Origin: Kribbella sandramycini | GTDB taxonomy: Bacteria > Actinomycetota > Actinomycetes > Propionibacteriales > Kribbellaceae | DNA length: 64,000 nucleotides | Direction: 5' to 3' | Assembly: GCF_013131805.1 (NCBI RefSeq) | Contig: NZ_JABJRC010000005.1 | Coordinates: 372,001-436,000 of the forward strand | Part shown: one piece after another, positions 1 through 8,646 of the stretch | Layout of the letters: each line of letters opens with the position of its first letter | How positions within the stretch are numbered: the first letter of the stretch is position 1 | The notes under the pieces: model-generated | Databases searched by the model: none | Seen by the model: the letters and a program-made list of their open reading frames with translations, nothing else | Told to the model about the DNA's origin: nothing | Program-made: the position numbers and the translations under genes

Positions 1-1
1 G

Positions 2-631
2 TGGCGCTTCCACGCCGAGGCGCAGTACCTGGCCACGCTCGGACTCACCTCGCTGCACCTCAACTACCGCGGCTCCCGCGGCCGCGGCAAGGCATTCCGG
101 CTGGCCGGTCACGGCGAGTGGGGCGGTCGGATGCAGGACGACCTGTACGACGGTGTCGCCTTCGGCATCGAGCAGGGCTGGGTCGACGGCGATCGGGTCG
201 CGTTCTTCGGCTCGTCGTACGGCGGCTACGCGAGCCTGCTCGCTGCGACCGCCCGACCGGACGTCGTCCGCTGCGCGGTCGCGATCAGCCCGCAGTGCGA
301 TCTGGCTGGGCTGGCCTCGAAGCCACCGCGCTTCTGGGGACCGATCGCGGGTGCCATCCGCAACCAGGTGCAGGGCGCGGACGAGCTGTTGCGCGCTCGC
401 TCGCCGTACCACCGGCTGACCGCCGATTGCCCGCCGCTGCTGATCGCGCACGGCGTCCGCGACCCGCGGATCCCGATCGCCGAGGTCGACGATTTCGTCG
501 CCAAGGCCCGCGAGCTCGGGGTGCCGGTTACCTATCTGCGCTTCGACGACGAAGGGCATTCCGTGCAGTCCAACCGGAACCGGGCCGAGCTGTTCACCGC
601 GATCGAATCATTTCTGGAGCGTCATGTCTGA
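2..631 (+). CDS. S9 prolyl oligopeptidase-family serine peptidase, C-terminal part (5' end outside window)
   Basis: This is the alpha/beta-hydrolase catalytic end of an S9 (prolyl oligopeptidase / dipeptidyl aminopeptidase) protein; the N-terminal part, usually a beta-propeller, lies before base 1. About 209 residues are visible. The nucleophile elbow GSSYGGY, the acid loop HGVRDPRIP and the histidine loop DDEGHS supply the Ser-Asp-His triad, and NYRGSRGRG is the usual oxyanion-side loop. The reading frame is open from base 2. The stop overlaps the next start by 8 bases, so it belongs to the operon that follows. The family removes short peptides or cleaves after proline; inside an operon with a MATE exporter and tailoring enzymes it could trim a peptide product or give self-protection, which is inference. 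Confidence 0.9.
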   Translation, partial: WRFHAEAQYLATLGLTSLHLNYRGSRGRGKAFRLAGHGEWGGRMQDDLYDGVAFGIEQGWVDGDRVAFFGSSYGGYASLLAATARPDVVRCAVAISPQCDLAGLASKPPRFWGPIAGAIRNQVQGADELLRARSPYHRLTADCPPLLIAHGVRDPRIPIAEVDDFVAKARELGVPVTYLRFDDEGHSVQSNRNRAELFTAIESFLERHV

Positions 632-1862
632 GCCCGCGATCAACCATGTCTACGACCGCACCGATCCGCGCGGCGACTTCCCGAGCCTGCCCGGGCCCGG
701 CGTCCTCGAGCACAACCGGCTCGCGGTGTTCTGGCGGCCGCTGCTCGACCTGCATCCGAGCCCGTACGCGCCGATGCGGCTCCAGGCGCTGAGCTATGTC
801 AACAGCTGGCTCGCGGACCCGGAGTCGACCGACTGGGCCTGGTTCTCGCGGCACTCCGTCGCCGGGCTGCGGAACCAGGTGGTCCGGCACACCGGCTTGG
901 CGCAATACGCCTGCAAGGACCCGCGCGACCTGCCGGAAGACCTGCGGACCTCGCAGTGGCAGGTGTTGGCCGAGGCCCTCGACAACTTTGCCGACCTCCC
1001 CCCGCTGCGCCGTCGGATGGTCGTCTTCCACCTGGTCCAACTGTCGTTCTACAACGTCGCTGTCGCGCTGACCGCCGCCGACCAACCGGATGGCACGGCC
1101 GAGACCGACCTCTACCTGTACGAGGTCGCTCGGGCCCACACCGGCTCGCCCGCGTACGGCGCCCGTGCGGCCGACCTCTTCGAATACCTCGCGACGACGT
1201 CGGCCGACCCGACGCTCGCCCTGGCCGCGGCCGGGCAAGGCGTCAGCCACGCGATCCGCCGGGATCGGGATCTCGACATCGCCCGCAAGTTCGAGTCGTA
1301 CGCCGCGACCGCGGACGGCGAGGTCGGCTGGCTGCACGCGCTCGCCCGCAGCCGCTTCCACCGCGCGGTCGCGCTGCTCCGCCTGCGCGAACGCGACTTC
1401 CGCGGCATGAGCGCCGAGATCAAGCTGTCCGTGGAGTTCGGCGAGCAACTGCTGGCCGCCGAGCCTACCGGCGCCGACCGGTACGTCGCCGTCGAGAACC
1501 AGCGGATCATCCTCGAGTCGCAGATCAAGGCCGCCGGACGCGCGCCGATCGACGTCCGCGCGGAGCAGGTCCGGCTGCGGTGCGACCAGCTGCTCGCGAT
1601 CGACCCGTACTGCATTCAGGCACGGTTGGTCGTCGCCGACGGCTACTCCGCCGCCGGGATGTTCGCCGAGGCGGCGCACTGGTACGAGCGGGCCGGTGAG
1701 CTGGGCACCGGCGCCGGCGCGATGGCCTGGTACCGCGCTGGTCAGTGCCACGACCTGCTCGGCCGGCCGGCGGACGCCGCGAACGCGATGGGCCGCTGCC
1801 TGGAGCTGGACACGACCGCGGTGCAGCCGCGGGAGTACCTGGAACGGCTCGAACGCGGATGA
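624..1862 (+). CDS. TPR-like helical repeat protein A (paralogue of the gene at 3808)
   Basis: A 412-residue soluble protein without signal peptide or membrane segment, which I do not recognise as a named family. The N-terminal quarter carries a block starting HNRLAVFWRPLLDL that is nearly repeated in the protein encoded at 3808-5013. The C-terminal third reads as tetratricopeptide helices, with WYERAGELGTGAGAMAWYR followed by GQCHDLLGRPADAANAMGRC. Cysteines and tryptophans sit at matching places in both copies. The ATG overlaps the peptidase stop by 8 bases and the stop overlaps the MATE start as ATGA. TPR proteins are usually scaffolds or peptide-binding partners, so a role in holding a substrate or the other operon enzymes is plausible but not shown by sequence. 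Confidence 0.8.
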   Translation: MSEPAINHVYDRTDPRGDFPSLPGPGVLEHNRLAVFWRPLLDLHPSPYAPMRLQALSYVNSWLADPESTDWAWFSRHSVAGLRNQVVRHTGLAQYACKDPRDLPEDLRTSQWQVLAEALDNFADLPPLRRRMVVFHLVQLSFYNVAVALTAADQPDGTAETDLYLYEVARAHTGSPAYGARAADLFEYLATTSADPTLALAAAGQGVSHAIRRDRDLDIARKFESYAATADGEVGWLHALARSRFHRAVALLRLRERDFRGMSAEIKLSVEFGEQLLAAEPTGADRYVAVENQRIILESQIKAAGRAPIDVRAEQVRLRCDQLLAIDPYCIQARLVVADGYSAAGMFAEAAHWYERAGELGTGAGAMAWYRAGQCHDLLGRPADAANAMGRCLELDTTAVQPREYLERLERG

Positions 1863-3220
1863 GCGAACGCCGCGAGATCACCCGCCTCGGCGTCCCGTTC
1901 CTGATCGGGGTGCTGTCGTCGTCGCTGGACGGCGTCATCGACACCGCGATGATGGGCCGCTTCAGCACCGACGGCCTGGTCGCCGTCGCCGGCGCCTCCG
2001 CGATCTTCGACGTGTTCACCACGGTCGCGGTCGCGACAGTCGTCGGGCATCAGATCCTGTCCGCGCGATTCGCCGGGCGGGACGACGACGCCGGCCTCCG
2101 TGCCTCGTTCGCCGCCACGGCCCGGTTGTCGATACTCGTCGTCCTCCCGTTGCTGGCCGCGTGCGTCTTCTTCGGTACGCCGCTCGCGCACCTCACCCTG
2201 GCCGGATCCGGCCCGGCGGTGATCGAGCTCGGCGGCAGCTTCCTGACCGCCGTGGCGCCGACCTTGCCGCTCGTGGTGGCGTTCACCGCCTTGACCGCCA
2301 CGATGAACGCCCACCAGTCGGTCAAGGCGCCGACTGTCGCGGCCCTAGTAGTTGCCGGGAGCAACATTCTGCTCGACTGGTTGCTGATCTACGGCCCGGG
2401 CCCCTTCCCGCGGCTCGGCGTCGTCGGCGACGGGCTCGCGACCAGCCTGGCCTGGGCGATCGGCCTGGCCCTACTGCTGGTCTTCGCCGCCCGAGCCGGG
2501 TATCTGGCCCGGTTGCGGACCCGCGCGGTCCCGGCGCCCGTCGACTTCGAGACATCGGTGACCAAGCTGTCGTGGCCCGCGATCGTCTCGACCGCCGTCG
2601 ACTACACGAGTACCGCGGTGTTCTTCGGCGTCCTCGGCGGGCTGGGCGCGCAGACGCTCGGCGGCGGCCGGATCGCCTTCCACGTGCTGGTGCTGATCTA
2701 CGGGTTCGGGGCCGCGTTCGGCGCCGCCGTGCGGATCCTGATCGGCCGGGCGGCCGGTGCCGACGATGCGACCAAGGTCCGGGCGACCTGGGTGGCCGGA
2801 CGGTCGTTGCTGCTACCGGCCGGGCTGGCGATCGCTGTCGTCCTGATCGCGGTCAAGGGCTGGGTGGCGCGGGCCTTCAGCCCGGACCCGGTCCTCCAGG
2901 ACCAGCTCGCCGCGGCCCTGGTGATGGTGGCGCTGATCGTGCCGCTGATCGGCTGGACGCTGGCCAACGCCGGTCTGGTCAAAGCGCTCGGCCGGACCAA
3001 GCTCGACCTCTACGCGAACCTGGCCGCGGCCGCCGGTGTCCAGCTGCCGATCGCCTGGCTGCTCGGCTCGGTCCTCGGCCTCGGCGTCACCGGCGCGTTC
3101 GCCGGGATGGCGGCGTACTGGATCACCCGCGGCGCCCTGCTGGAGCTGTGGGCACGGCGTTCCCTGCACGAACTCGACGCCCGGTCCCCTGTCGGGGCCG
3201 GCGTGACCGCAGAAAGGTAA
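1859..3220 (+). CDS. MATE-family multidrug/metabolite exporter
   Basis: A 453-residue polytopic membrane protein with about twelve hydrophobic segments in two related halves, as in MATE (DinF/NorM-type) antiporters, and of normal length for them. The first helix region ITRLGVPFLIGVLSSSLDGV and the following TAMMGRFSTDGLVAVAGA match the usual MATE opening. Such proteins export cationic drugs, dyes or endogenous metabolites in exchange for Na+ or H+. The ATG at 1859 overlaps the stop of the TPR gene by 4 bases. Placed between two TPR paralogues and a methyltransferase, it is the likely exporter of whatever the operon makes or detoxifies (inference). Confidence 0.88.
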   Translation: MSERREITRLGVPFLIGVLSSSLDGVIDTAMMGRFSTDGLVAVAGASAIFDVFTTVAVATVVGHQILSARFAGRDDDAGLRASFAATARLSILVVLPLLAACVFFGTPLAHLTLAGSGPAVIELGGSFLTAVAPTLPLVVAFTALTATMNAHQSVKAPTVAALVVAGSNILLDWLLIYGPGPFPRLGVVGDGLATSLAWAIGLALLLVFAARAGYLARLRTRAVPAPVDFETSVTKLSWPAIVSTAVDYTSTAVFFGVLGGLGAQTLGGGRIAFHVLVLIYGFGAAFGAAVRILIGRAAGADDATKVRATWVAGRSLLLPAGLAIAVVLIAVKGWVARAFSPDPVLQDQLAAALVMVALIVPLIGWTLANAGLVKALGRTKLDLYANLAAAAGVQLPIAWLLGSVLGLGVTGAFAGMAAYWITRGALLELWARRSLHELDARSPVGAGVTAER

Positions 3221-3223
3221 GTC

Positions 3224-3811
3224 ATGGACCTGATCACCACGACCCCGCCCGTCGCCGAACCGGCGCGCGCCGCCAAGGCCCGTTCGATCGCCGAACGCGC
3301 CCGGCTCACCCTCGCCTCGGATCCCCGGACCGGGCAGTTCCTCCGGACGATGGCAGCCGCCAAACCCGGCGGACGGCTGCTCGAACTCGGCTCCCAGACC
3401 GGCGTCGGCACCGGTTGGCTGCTGGACGGGATGGACGCCGACGCGCGGCTGACCACGATCGAGATCTTCCCCCGGATCGCCGAGGCCTGCCGGCAGACCT
3501 ACGCCGACGAGCCACGCGTCGAGGTGATCACCGCGGACGCCACGGAGTGGCTGGAGCAGTACGACGGGCCGCCGTTCGATCTGATCTTCGTGGACACCAC
3601 CGACGCGAAGTTCCACCGCCGCGATCTGGTCCTGGCGCATCTCGTCCACGGCGGTCTGCTACTCGCCGACGACCTGCTGCCGCAGGAGAAGTGGACCGAC
3701 GAGCATCTGCCCCGGGTGCAGCGGCTGCGCGACGAGATCGGCTCCGATCCCGAACTGGTCGTGACCCTGGTCGACTGGGCCTCCGGCCTGCTGGTCGCGG
3801 CGCGGCGATGA
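3224..3811 (+). CDS. Class I SAM-dependent O-methyltransferase-like protein
   Basis: A 195-residue protein of the Rossmann-fold methyltransferase class. The glycine-rich SAM loop is LLELGSQTGVGTGWLLDG at about residues 50-67, the acidic strand ending TTIEIFPR binds the ribose, and FDLIFVDTTDAKFHRR corresponds to the post-motif-III region of small O-methyltransferases related to catechol/caffeoyl-CoA enzymes. The start lies 3 bases after the MATE stop with AGAAAGGTAAGTC before it. The stop overlaps the next start as ATGA. The substrate is unknown; a small phenolic or hydroxylated metabolite would fit the family. Confidence 0.82.
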   Translation: MDLITTTPPVAEPARAAKARSIAERARLTLASDPRTGQFLRTMAAAKPGGRLLELGSQTGVGTGWLLDGMDADARLTTIEIFPRIAEACRQTYADEPRVEVITADATEWLEQYDGPPFDLIFVDTTDAKFHRRDLVLAHLVHGGLLLADDLLPQEKWTDEHLPRVQRLRDEIGSDPELVVTLVDWASGLLVAARR

Positions 3812-5013
3812 CCCCGATCACGGTCCGGCCGGTCTACGCCCGGACGACCCAATCGATGCCGGTGGCAACGGAACGCCCGTTGCCACCGCACAATCGGCTG
3901 GCCGTGCACTGGGGACCGCTGCTCGACCTGGGCCCGGCGCCGATGGCGCCAGTTCGGCTGCGGCTGCTGCAGCCGGTCGCCGAGTGGCTGGCTGACGATT
4001 CCGGGCCGTGGTCGTGGTGCTCGCGGATCTCACTGCCCGGGATCCGCCACCAGGTCGTCGTCCACGCAGGGCTGCCGTCGTACGCCGCTGGGTCGCCAAG
4101 TGCGCTCGCAGTCGAGCTGCGCAGTCCGGCGTGGCAACAGTTGCTCGCCGCACTGGACCGTTTCGCGGAGCTCGACTGGCGGCGGCGCAGCCTGGTCGCG
4201 TTCCAGCTGGCCCAGTTGTCGTATCACCGGATCGCGTTGCGGCTGGCCGCGCCGGATGCCCCCGAGCACTTCCGCTACGAGCTGGCCCGGATCGCGGCGT
4301 CGACTCCTGGCGAAGGTGCGCGGGCGCTGCAGACCTTCCAAGAGCTGGCCACGGGCGCCTCCGAGCCGCTGTTGCGAGTCGGCGCAGCCTTCCAGGGGAT
4401 CGGACATTCACTGCGCGATCGGCGCGGGCCCGGAACGGCGCGCTGGTTCGAGCTGCGCGGGCAGGAGACACTCAGCGCCGTCCCGGCTGTCGACTGGGTG
4501 TCGACGTTGATCCGCAGCCGGTTCCACCGGGCGGTCGCCCTGCTCCGGCTGACCGAGCAGGACCGACCGGCCGCACAGGCCGAGGCCGGTCAGGCCGCGG
4601 AGTTCCACGAGCAACTGGTTGCCTGGAGCAAAGACTCGGCCGCCGAGCTGATCGCCGCCGAGAACCGGCGCTACCTGCTGCAGCTCGAACTCCAGCTCGT
4701 CTCCCCGACCGATATCCCGGCGATCGAGGCGTTGTGTGCCGAACTCGCCGAGGTCGATCCGTACTGCGTGGAGACCCGGACGACGATCGGCGACAGCTGG
4801 CTCGCGGCCGGCGAGACCGCGCGGGCGGCGGCCTGGTACGAACGCGCCGGTCAGCTCGGCACCGGCGCGGGCGCCGTCGCCTGGTATCGCGCCGGGCAAT
4901 GTCACGAGGCGCTCGGCGACCCCGCGGCCGCGCTGAACGCGATGGGCCGCTGTCTCGAACTCGACCCGTCCGCCGTCGAACCCCGGGCGGCGCTCGCCGC
5001 GACGTACCGGTGA
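3808..5013 (+). CDS. TPR-like helical repeat protein B (paralogue of the gene at 624)
   Basis: A 401-residue soluble protein homologous over its whole length to the product of 624-1862. Shared blocks include HNRLAVHWGPLLDL near the N-terminus, IRSRFHRAVALLRL in the middle (ARSRFHRAVALLRL in A), VDPYCVETRTT (IDPYCIQARLV in A), and the terminal TPR stretch WYERAGQLGTGAGAVAWYR with ALNAMGRCLELD. The start overlaps the methyltransferase stop as ATGA and the stop overlaps the next start as GTGA. Retention of two diverged copies in one coupled operon suggests they form a hetero-complex or act on related partners. No catalytic motif was found. Confidence 0.8.
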   Translation: MTPITVRPVYARTTQSMPVATERPLPPHNRLAVHWGPLLDLGPAPMAPVRLRLLQPVAEWLADDSGPWSWCSRISLPGIRHQVVVHAGLPSYAAGSPSALAVELRSPAWQQLLAALDRFAELDWRRRSLVAFQLAQLSYHRIALRLAAPDAPEHFRYELARIAASTPGEGARALQTFQELATGASEPLLRVGAAFQGIGHSLRDRRGPGTARWFELRGQETLSAVPAVDWVSTLIRSRFHRAVALLRLTEQDRPAAQAEAGQAAEFHEQLVAWSKDSAAELIAAENRRYLLQLELQLVSPTDIPAIEALCAELAEVDPYCVETRTTIGDSWLAAGETARAAAWYERAGQLGTGAGAVAWYRAGQCHEALGDPAAALNAMGRCLELDPSAVEPRAALAATYR

Positions 5014-6410
5014 ACAGGCTCGCGCTCCTGGTCGTCGGCGCCGGTCCGGCGGGAATCTTCGCTGCCCTGCGCTCAGGGCTGCCACCCGAGCAGGTCCTGA
5101 TCGTCGACGAGGGCCGGGAGGTCGAGGCCCGGCTGGGCGCGCGGCGCTTCGGTCTCGACGTACCGGGCACGATCGCGACCGGGTTCGGCGGCGCGGGGTT
5201 GTTCTCCAACGGACAGCTCTGCCTGACCCACCAGATCGGCTCGACGATCGCGCATCGGTTCCCCGCGGCCGAGGTGAACCGGCGGCAGCACGCGATCGAC
5301 GCGATCCTGCACGACGGGATGGACATCGGCGAGCTCCGGCCGATCGGCCCGGCCGCCGGGATCGCGGCCACCGCGCGCCGACACGGCCTGTCCTACCTGC
5401 AGTACGCCGTCCGGCAGCTCGACTCCGACCAGCTGATCCGGATGACGACTCGGCTGCGCGACCGGATCCTCCACACGGCGCGGCTGTCGTGTGAGACCGC
5501 CTGCGTGGCGATCGAGCCCACCGGCGGCGGCTGGCTGGTGCGGCTGGAGGGGAAGCTGAACGGGGTCTTCGAGGCCGCCAACGTCGTCCTCGCACCGGGC
5601 AAAGCAGGCGCCGGCTGGCTGCGCGAGACCGGTACGGCGCTCGGACTGTCTCGCGAGGCCGCGGCGCCGCGGCTCGGCGTCCGACTGCAGGGACCGGCCG
5701 GTTTCTTGTCCGCGCTACTGGCCGGCAGCGGCGATCCGCGGTTGACCTGGAGTGTCGGCGACGGGGTCCGGGTCAGGTTGCAGAACCTGAGCGATGGCGA
5801 CGTCGTACCGGCGACCTCGCAGGGGCTGATCGTCGTCGGTGGGACCAGTGCGCGCGCCGCGGGGTTCGAGCGGTCGAGCGGAACGGTCATGGTGACGTCT
5901 GGGCTCTGCGCGGCCGACGTCCGGCGGATCGTCGCGGGGGTGAATGACGCGAGCCGGGACGGCGTACTGACACAGTCATTACCGGAATTCCTGGCTGGGG
6001 GCGGCGGACTGGATGAGCACTACCCGGCCCGGTTGACCGAGCTGCTGCGGCGCTTCGTACTGCGGCTGGCGAACGTGTGTCCGGAGGTGTTACACCCGAG
6101 CACGGTCGTGCACGGGCCGGCAGTCGAGGGGTTGACCGACCGGTTCGACGTCACCGATGAGCTGGAGGCGCGCGGCCGGCCCGGTCTCTACCTGGCCGGG
6201 GACGGCCCAGGGCTGACCGGCGGCATCATCGGAGCGGCAGACTCGGGCTGGCTTGCGGGAGCGTCGATCGCACGACGCTCGGGTCGCACGGCAGCTCGGC
6301 CGCGAACGCGCCGACCAGTCCCGGGAGTGCGAACCGGCCCGGCCGCGGCTCCAGCACGAGATGCAGGTCGCCCAAGCGACGGAGTGACCGTAGTACCACC
6401 GGCCGGCTGA
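5010..6410 (+). CDS. FAD-dependent dehydrogenase/oxidoreductase (COG2509-like)
   Basis: A 466-residue flavoprotein. The dinucleotide-binding loop VVGAGPAGIFAA lies at residues 8-19, followed by an acidic residue in LIVDEG. GFGGAGLFSNGQLCL resembles the signature of uncharacterised FAD-dependent dehydrogenases of the COG2509 type. The C-terminal FAD motif YLAGDGPGLTGGIIGAADSG sits near residues 394-413. The GTG start overlaps the stop of TPR protein B. About 50 residues follow the last FAD motif, are proline/arginine-rich and overlap the convergent regulator gene by 185 bases, so this tail may be read-through without function. Two leucines are encoded by TTA (5979-5981 and 6090-6092), a rare codon in high-GC actinomycetes. 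Confidence 0.82.
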   Translation: MNRLALLVVGAGPAGIFAALRSGLPPEQVLIVDEGREVEARLGARRFGLDVPGTIATGFGGAGLFSNGQLCLTHQIGSTIAHRFPAAEVNRRQHAIDAILHDGMDIGELRPIGPAAGIAATARRHGLSYLQYAVRQLDSDQLIRMTTRLRDRILHTARLSCETACVAIEPTGGGWLVRLEGKLNGVFEAANVVLAPGKAGAGWLRETGTALGLSREAAAPRLGVRLQGPAGFLSALLAGSGDPRLTWSVGDGVRVRLQNLSDGDVVPATSQGLIVVGGTSARAAGFERSSGTVMVTSGLCAADVRRIVAGVNDASRDGVLTQSLPEFLAGGGGLDEHYPARLTELLRRFVLRLANVCPEVLHPSTVVHGPAVEGLTDRFDVTDELEARGRPGLYLAGDGPGLTGGIIGAADSGWLAGASIARRSGRTAARPRTRRPVPGVRTGPAAAPARDAGRPSDGVTVVPPAG

Positions 6411-8001
6411 GGCCGGTCTCCGCCGTCAGGCAACTCAGCGAAACATCAACCGGGTCGACGAGCGCCCGGAAAACCCGCGCACTGTCCTCGTCGAGCGCCT
6501 GGTACGAGCCGCTCAGCACCGCACGCAGATCGGTCGCCGGATCCTCACTCGATTCCAGCAGGTCGAACATGGTCGGCTCCGGGCGCAGTTCACGCGTCGT
6601 ACCGGCCTGGCGCCCGATCCAGATCGCCGCGAGCACCAACGCGAGCGGCAGCCCGCCGCACAGCTCGGACAGGCGGAGCAACTGACCGTCCGGCACCATC
6701 GCCCGGCGGCGGATCGCGGACTGCAGCAGGTGCAGGGACTCAATAGTGCCGAGCGGATCGACCAGGAGTTGCGGAATGCCGTTGCTGGCAGCGAGCCCGT
6801 CGCAGCGGCAGCGGCTGGTGATCAGCGCGAACGACGACGTACCGCCGGGGAGCAGTGGGCGAATCTGCGCCGGACCGCGGGCGTTGTCGAGCAGGATGAG
6901 AAGCCGTCGCTCGGCGGTGACCGTCCGCCAGAGTGCGCTGCGGGCGTCCAGGGAGGCCGGGAGGTCCTGCTGCGGCAGGCCGAAACCGCACAGCAACTCG
7001 GCGAGCGCGTCATTCGCGTCCAGCGGGCCGCCGGCGTCGTACCCGGCGAGATTCACGAAGACCTGCCCGTCGGTGAAGCGATCGCGCTCCTGGTTCGCCC
7101 AGTGCACCGCCAGGCTGGTCTTGCCGATCCCGGCTTGGCCGTGCAGGACGACGGCTCCACCGCCCGCGTCGGCCCGCCAATGGATCCCCCGCAGGAGGGC
7201 AGCCCGCCCGACGAACCGCGGTAGATCGGCCGGGAGCTGTCGCGGTACGCCGCTCGCCGTCCGGCGCTCCAGCTCCGGGTGCTCGGCGTCCAGCGCGGCG
7301 GCGTACGCCTGCTGGACGGCGTCGCCCGGCAGCACTCCGAGTTCGTCGGCCAGCGTGCGCCGGAGCCGGTCGTACGTTGCGAGTGCCTCGGCGCGCCGTC
7401 CGGAAGCCAGGAACGCGGTCATCAACCGGGCGGCGAGAGATTCGCGCAGCGGATAACGCGCGATCAGATCGGGCAGCATCGCGCAGACCGGCGCCGGATC
7501 AGCGGCGGCCAGGTCGAGGTCGGTCCAGGCCTCCACCGCGCCGAGATAGCGCTCGAGCAGCCGTGGCGCCTCCTCCCGGCGCAGCCACTCGACGTACTCG
7601 CCGTCGAACGGTTCGGACCACATCCGCAGCCCCTCGGCCAGACTGCGCCGACGTACATCGGCCGTGCCCTCGCTCCCGGCCGCGTCGAACCGGGCCAGCA
7701 TCTCGAGGACGTCGACCTGCGCGGGCTCGATCGTCAGCGCGTAGCTGCGCCCATCAGCCCGGACCGCCTTCGGGCCGAGCGTGCGCCGCAACCGCGCGAC
7801 ACAGCTGTGCAGGCTGCCGCGCGGATTCTCCGGCAGCGGCCCCTCCCAGAGCCGATCGATCAGGGTGTCCGCCGGTACCGCCGTCCCACCGGCCAGCGCG
7901 AGCATGGCGACCAGTGAGCGCAGGCGACAGCCGCGGACCTGGACGGGCTCGCCGTCGCGCTCCACCACGAGGTTCCCCAGCAATCTGACCCGCAGCGTCA
8001 T
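6226..8001 (-). CDS. SARP-type transcriptional regulator with NB-ARC ATPase domain (AfsR-like)
   Basis: A 591-residue regulator. Residues about 8-90 form the OmpR-like winged helix of Streptomyces antibiotic regulatory proteins (MTLRVRLLGNLVVERDGE is the typical opening), 97-240 the bacterial transcriptional activation (BTAD) helices, and 260-560 an NB-ARC/STAND ATPase with P-loop GQAGIGKTS near 288, a Walker B-like LLILLDNARG and the GGLPLA motif. There is no C-terminal TPR block, so it is shorter than AfsR. SARPs usually activate nearby specialised-metabolite operons by binding direct repeats at promoters. It converges on, and overlaps, the FAD enzyme gene, which makes the operon at 1-6410 its obvious candidate target (inference). 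Confidence 0.88.
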   Translation of the reverse strand: MTLRVRLLGNLVVERDGEPVQVRGCRLRSLVAMLALAGGTAVPADTLIDRLWEGPLPENPRGSLHSCVARLRRTLGPKAVRADGRSYALTIEPAQVDVLEMLARFDAAGSEGTADVRRRSLAEGLRMWSEPFDGEYVEWLRREEAPRLLERYLGAVEAWTDLDLAAADPAPVCAMLPDLIARYPLRESLAARLMTAFLASGRRAEALATYDRLRRTLADELGVLPGDAVQQAYAAALDAEHPELERRTASGVPRQLPADLPRFVGRAALLRGIHWRADAGGGAVVLHGQAGIGKTSLAVHWANQERDRFTDGQVFVNLAGYDAGGPLDANDALAELLCGFGLPQQDLPASLDARSALWRTVTAERRLLILLDNARGPAQIRPLLPGGTSSFALITSRCRCDGLAASNGIPQLLVDPLGTIESLHLLQSAIRRRAMVPDGQLLRLSELCGGLPLALVLAAIWIGRQAGTTRELRPEPTMFDLLESSEDPATDLRAVLSGSYQALDEDSARVFRALVDPVDVSLSCLTAETGLSRPVVLRSLRRLGDLHLVLEPRPGRFALPGLVGAFAAELPCDPSVVRSTLPQASPSLPLR

Positions 8002-8097
8002 CTTCGCAGGCTAGGCAGATCCCGGGGTCTCTCCGGAGGCCTTCGACCGACATCGAAAGGCGAGGAATTTTCCAATTGCTCCCGGCAACTACCGGCG

Positions 8098-8646
8098 TCA
8101 GCCGGCCGGGGTGGTCTGGTGGGTCAGCGAGGTGGGCGTTCCGCGGCGGAAGGGGCGCGGGGTGTAGGTCGCGGGTTTGTCGGCGGGGAGGAGTGGGAGC
8201 GCGAAGGTCGTGGTGTTGGGGTCCAGGTAAGCGGCCACGTCGGTGGTCGCGCCATGCCGTTCGAGGAGGTAGCCCTCTTCGTCCGAGCTGGTGTCGGGCC
8301 AGCTGAGCAGGACTTCACCCTTACCTGGCTGGGCTTTCGCGGGCTCGCCGCTCGGGGCGGTGAGGGGCGTGACCCGGTAGTAGAAAGTTGTCGAAGGCAT
8401 CAGATCGGGATGCTCGTAGCGCTGCTGCTCCGGTGACAGGAAGCCGAGGATCGTGAACGGCCCGGCCTCCTCCGTCGCATACTCGACCATCAGGTACGCC
8501 GCATCCGACGGCGCCCCCGACCAGGTGAGTGTGACGTCGTCCGTCACCAGCTCGGAGCTCAGCTGGAACCCCTGCCGGGGCTGGTCGGCCGAACCACAGC
8601 CGACCAGCACCAGCAAGGAGCCGAGCCAAGCGGCCAACAGCCGCAT
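8098..8646 (-). CDS. Lipoprotein with fibronectin type III-like sandwich
   Basis: A 182-residue exported protein. The first 17 residues, ending in the lipobox LVGC, form a lipoprotein signal, so it should be anchored to the outer leaflet of the membrane. The rest reads as one or two fibronectin-III/immunoglobulin-like beta sandwiches, with SSELVTDDVTLTWSGAP, TTFYYRVTPL and GEVLLSWPDTSSDEEGYLLE showing the usual W and Y/R pattern. The start abuts the stop of the gene upstream (8647) with no spacer, so the two are probably co-transcribed. Such sandwiches mediate binding, often to carbohydrate; no enzyme motif was found. Confidence 0.72.
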   Translation of the reverse strand: MRLLAAWLGSLLVLVGCGSADQPRQGFQLSSELVTDDVTLTWSGAPSDAAYLMVEYATEEAGPFTILGFLSPEQQRYEHPDLMPSTTFYYRVTPLTAPSGEPAKAQPGKGEVLLSWPDTSSDEEGYLLERHGATTDVAAYLDPNTTTFALPLLPADKPATYTPRPFRRGTPTSLTHQTTPAG

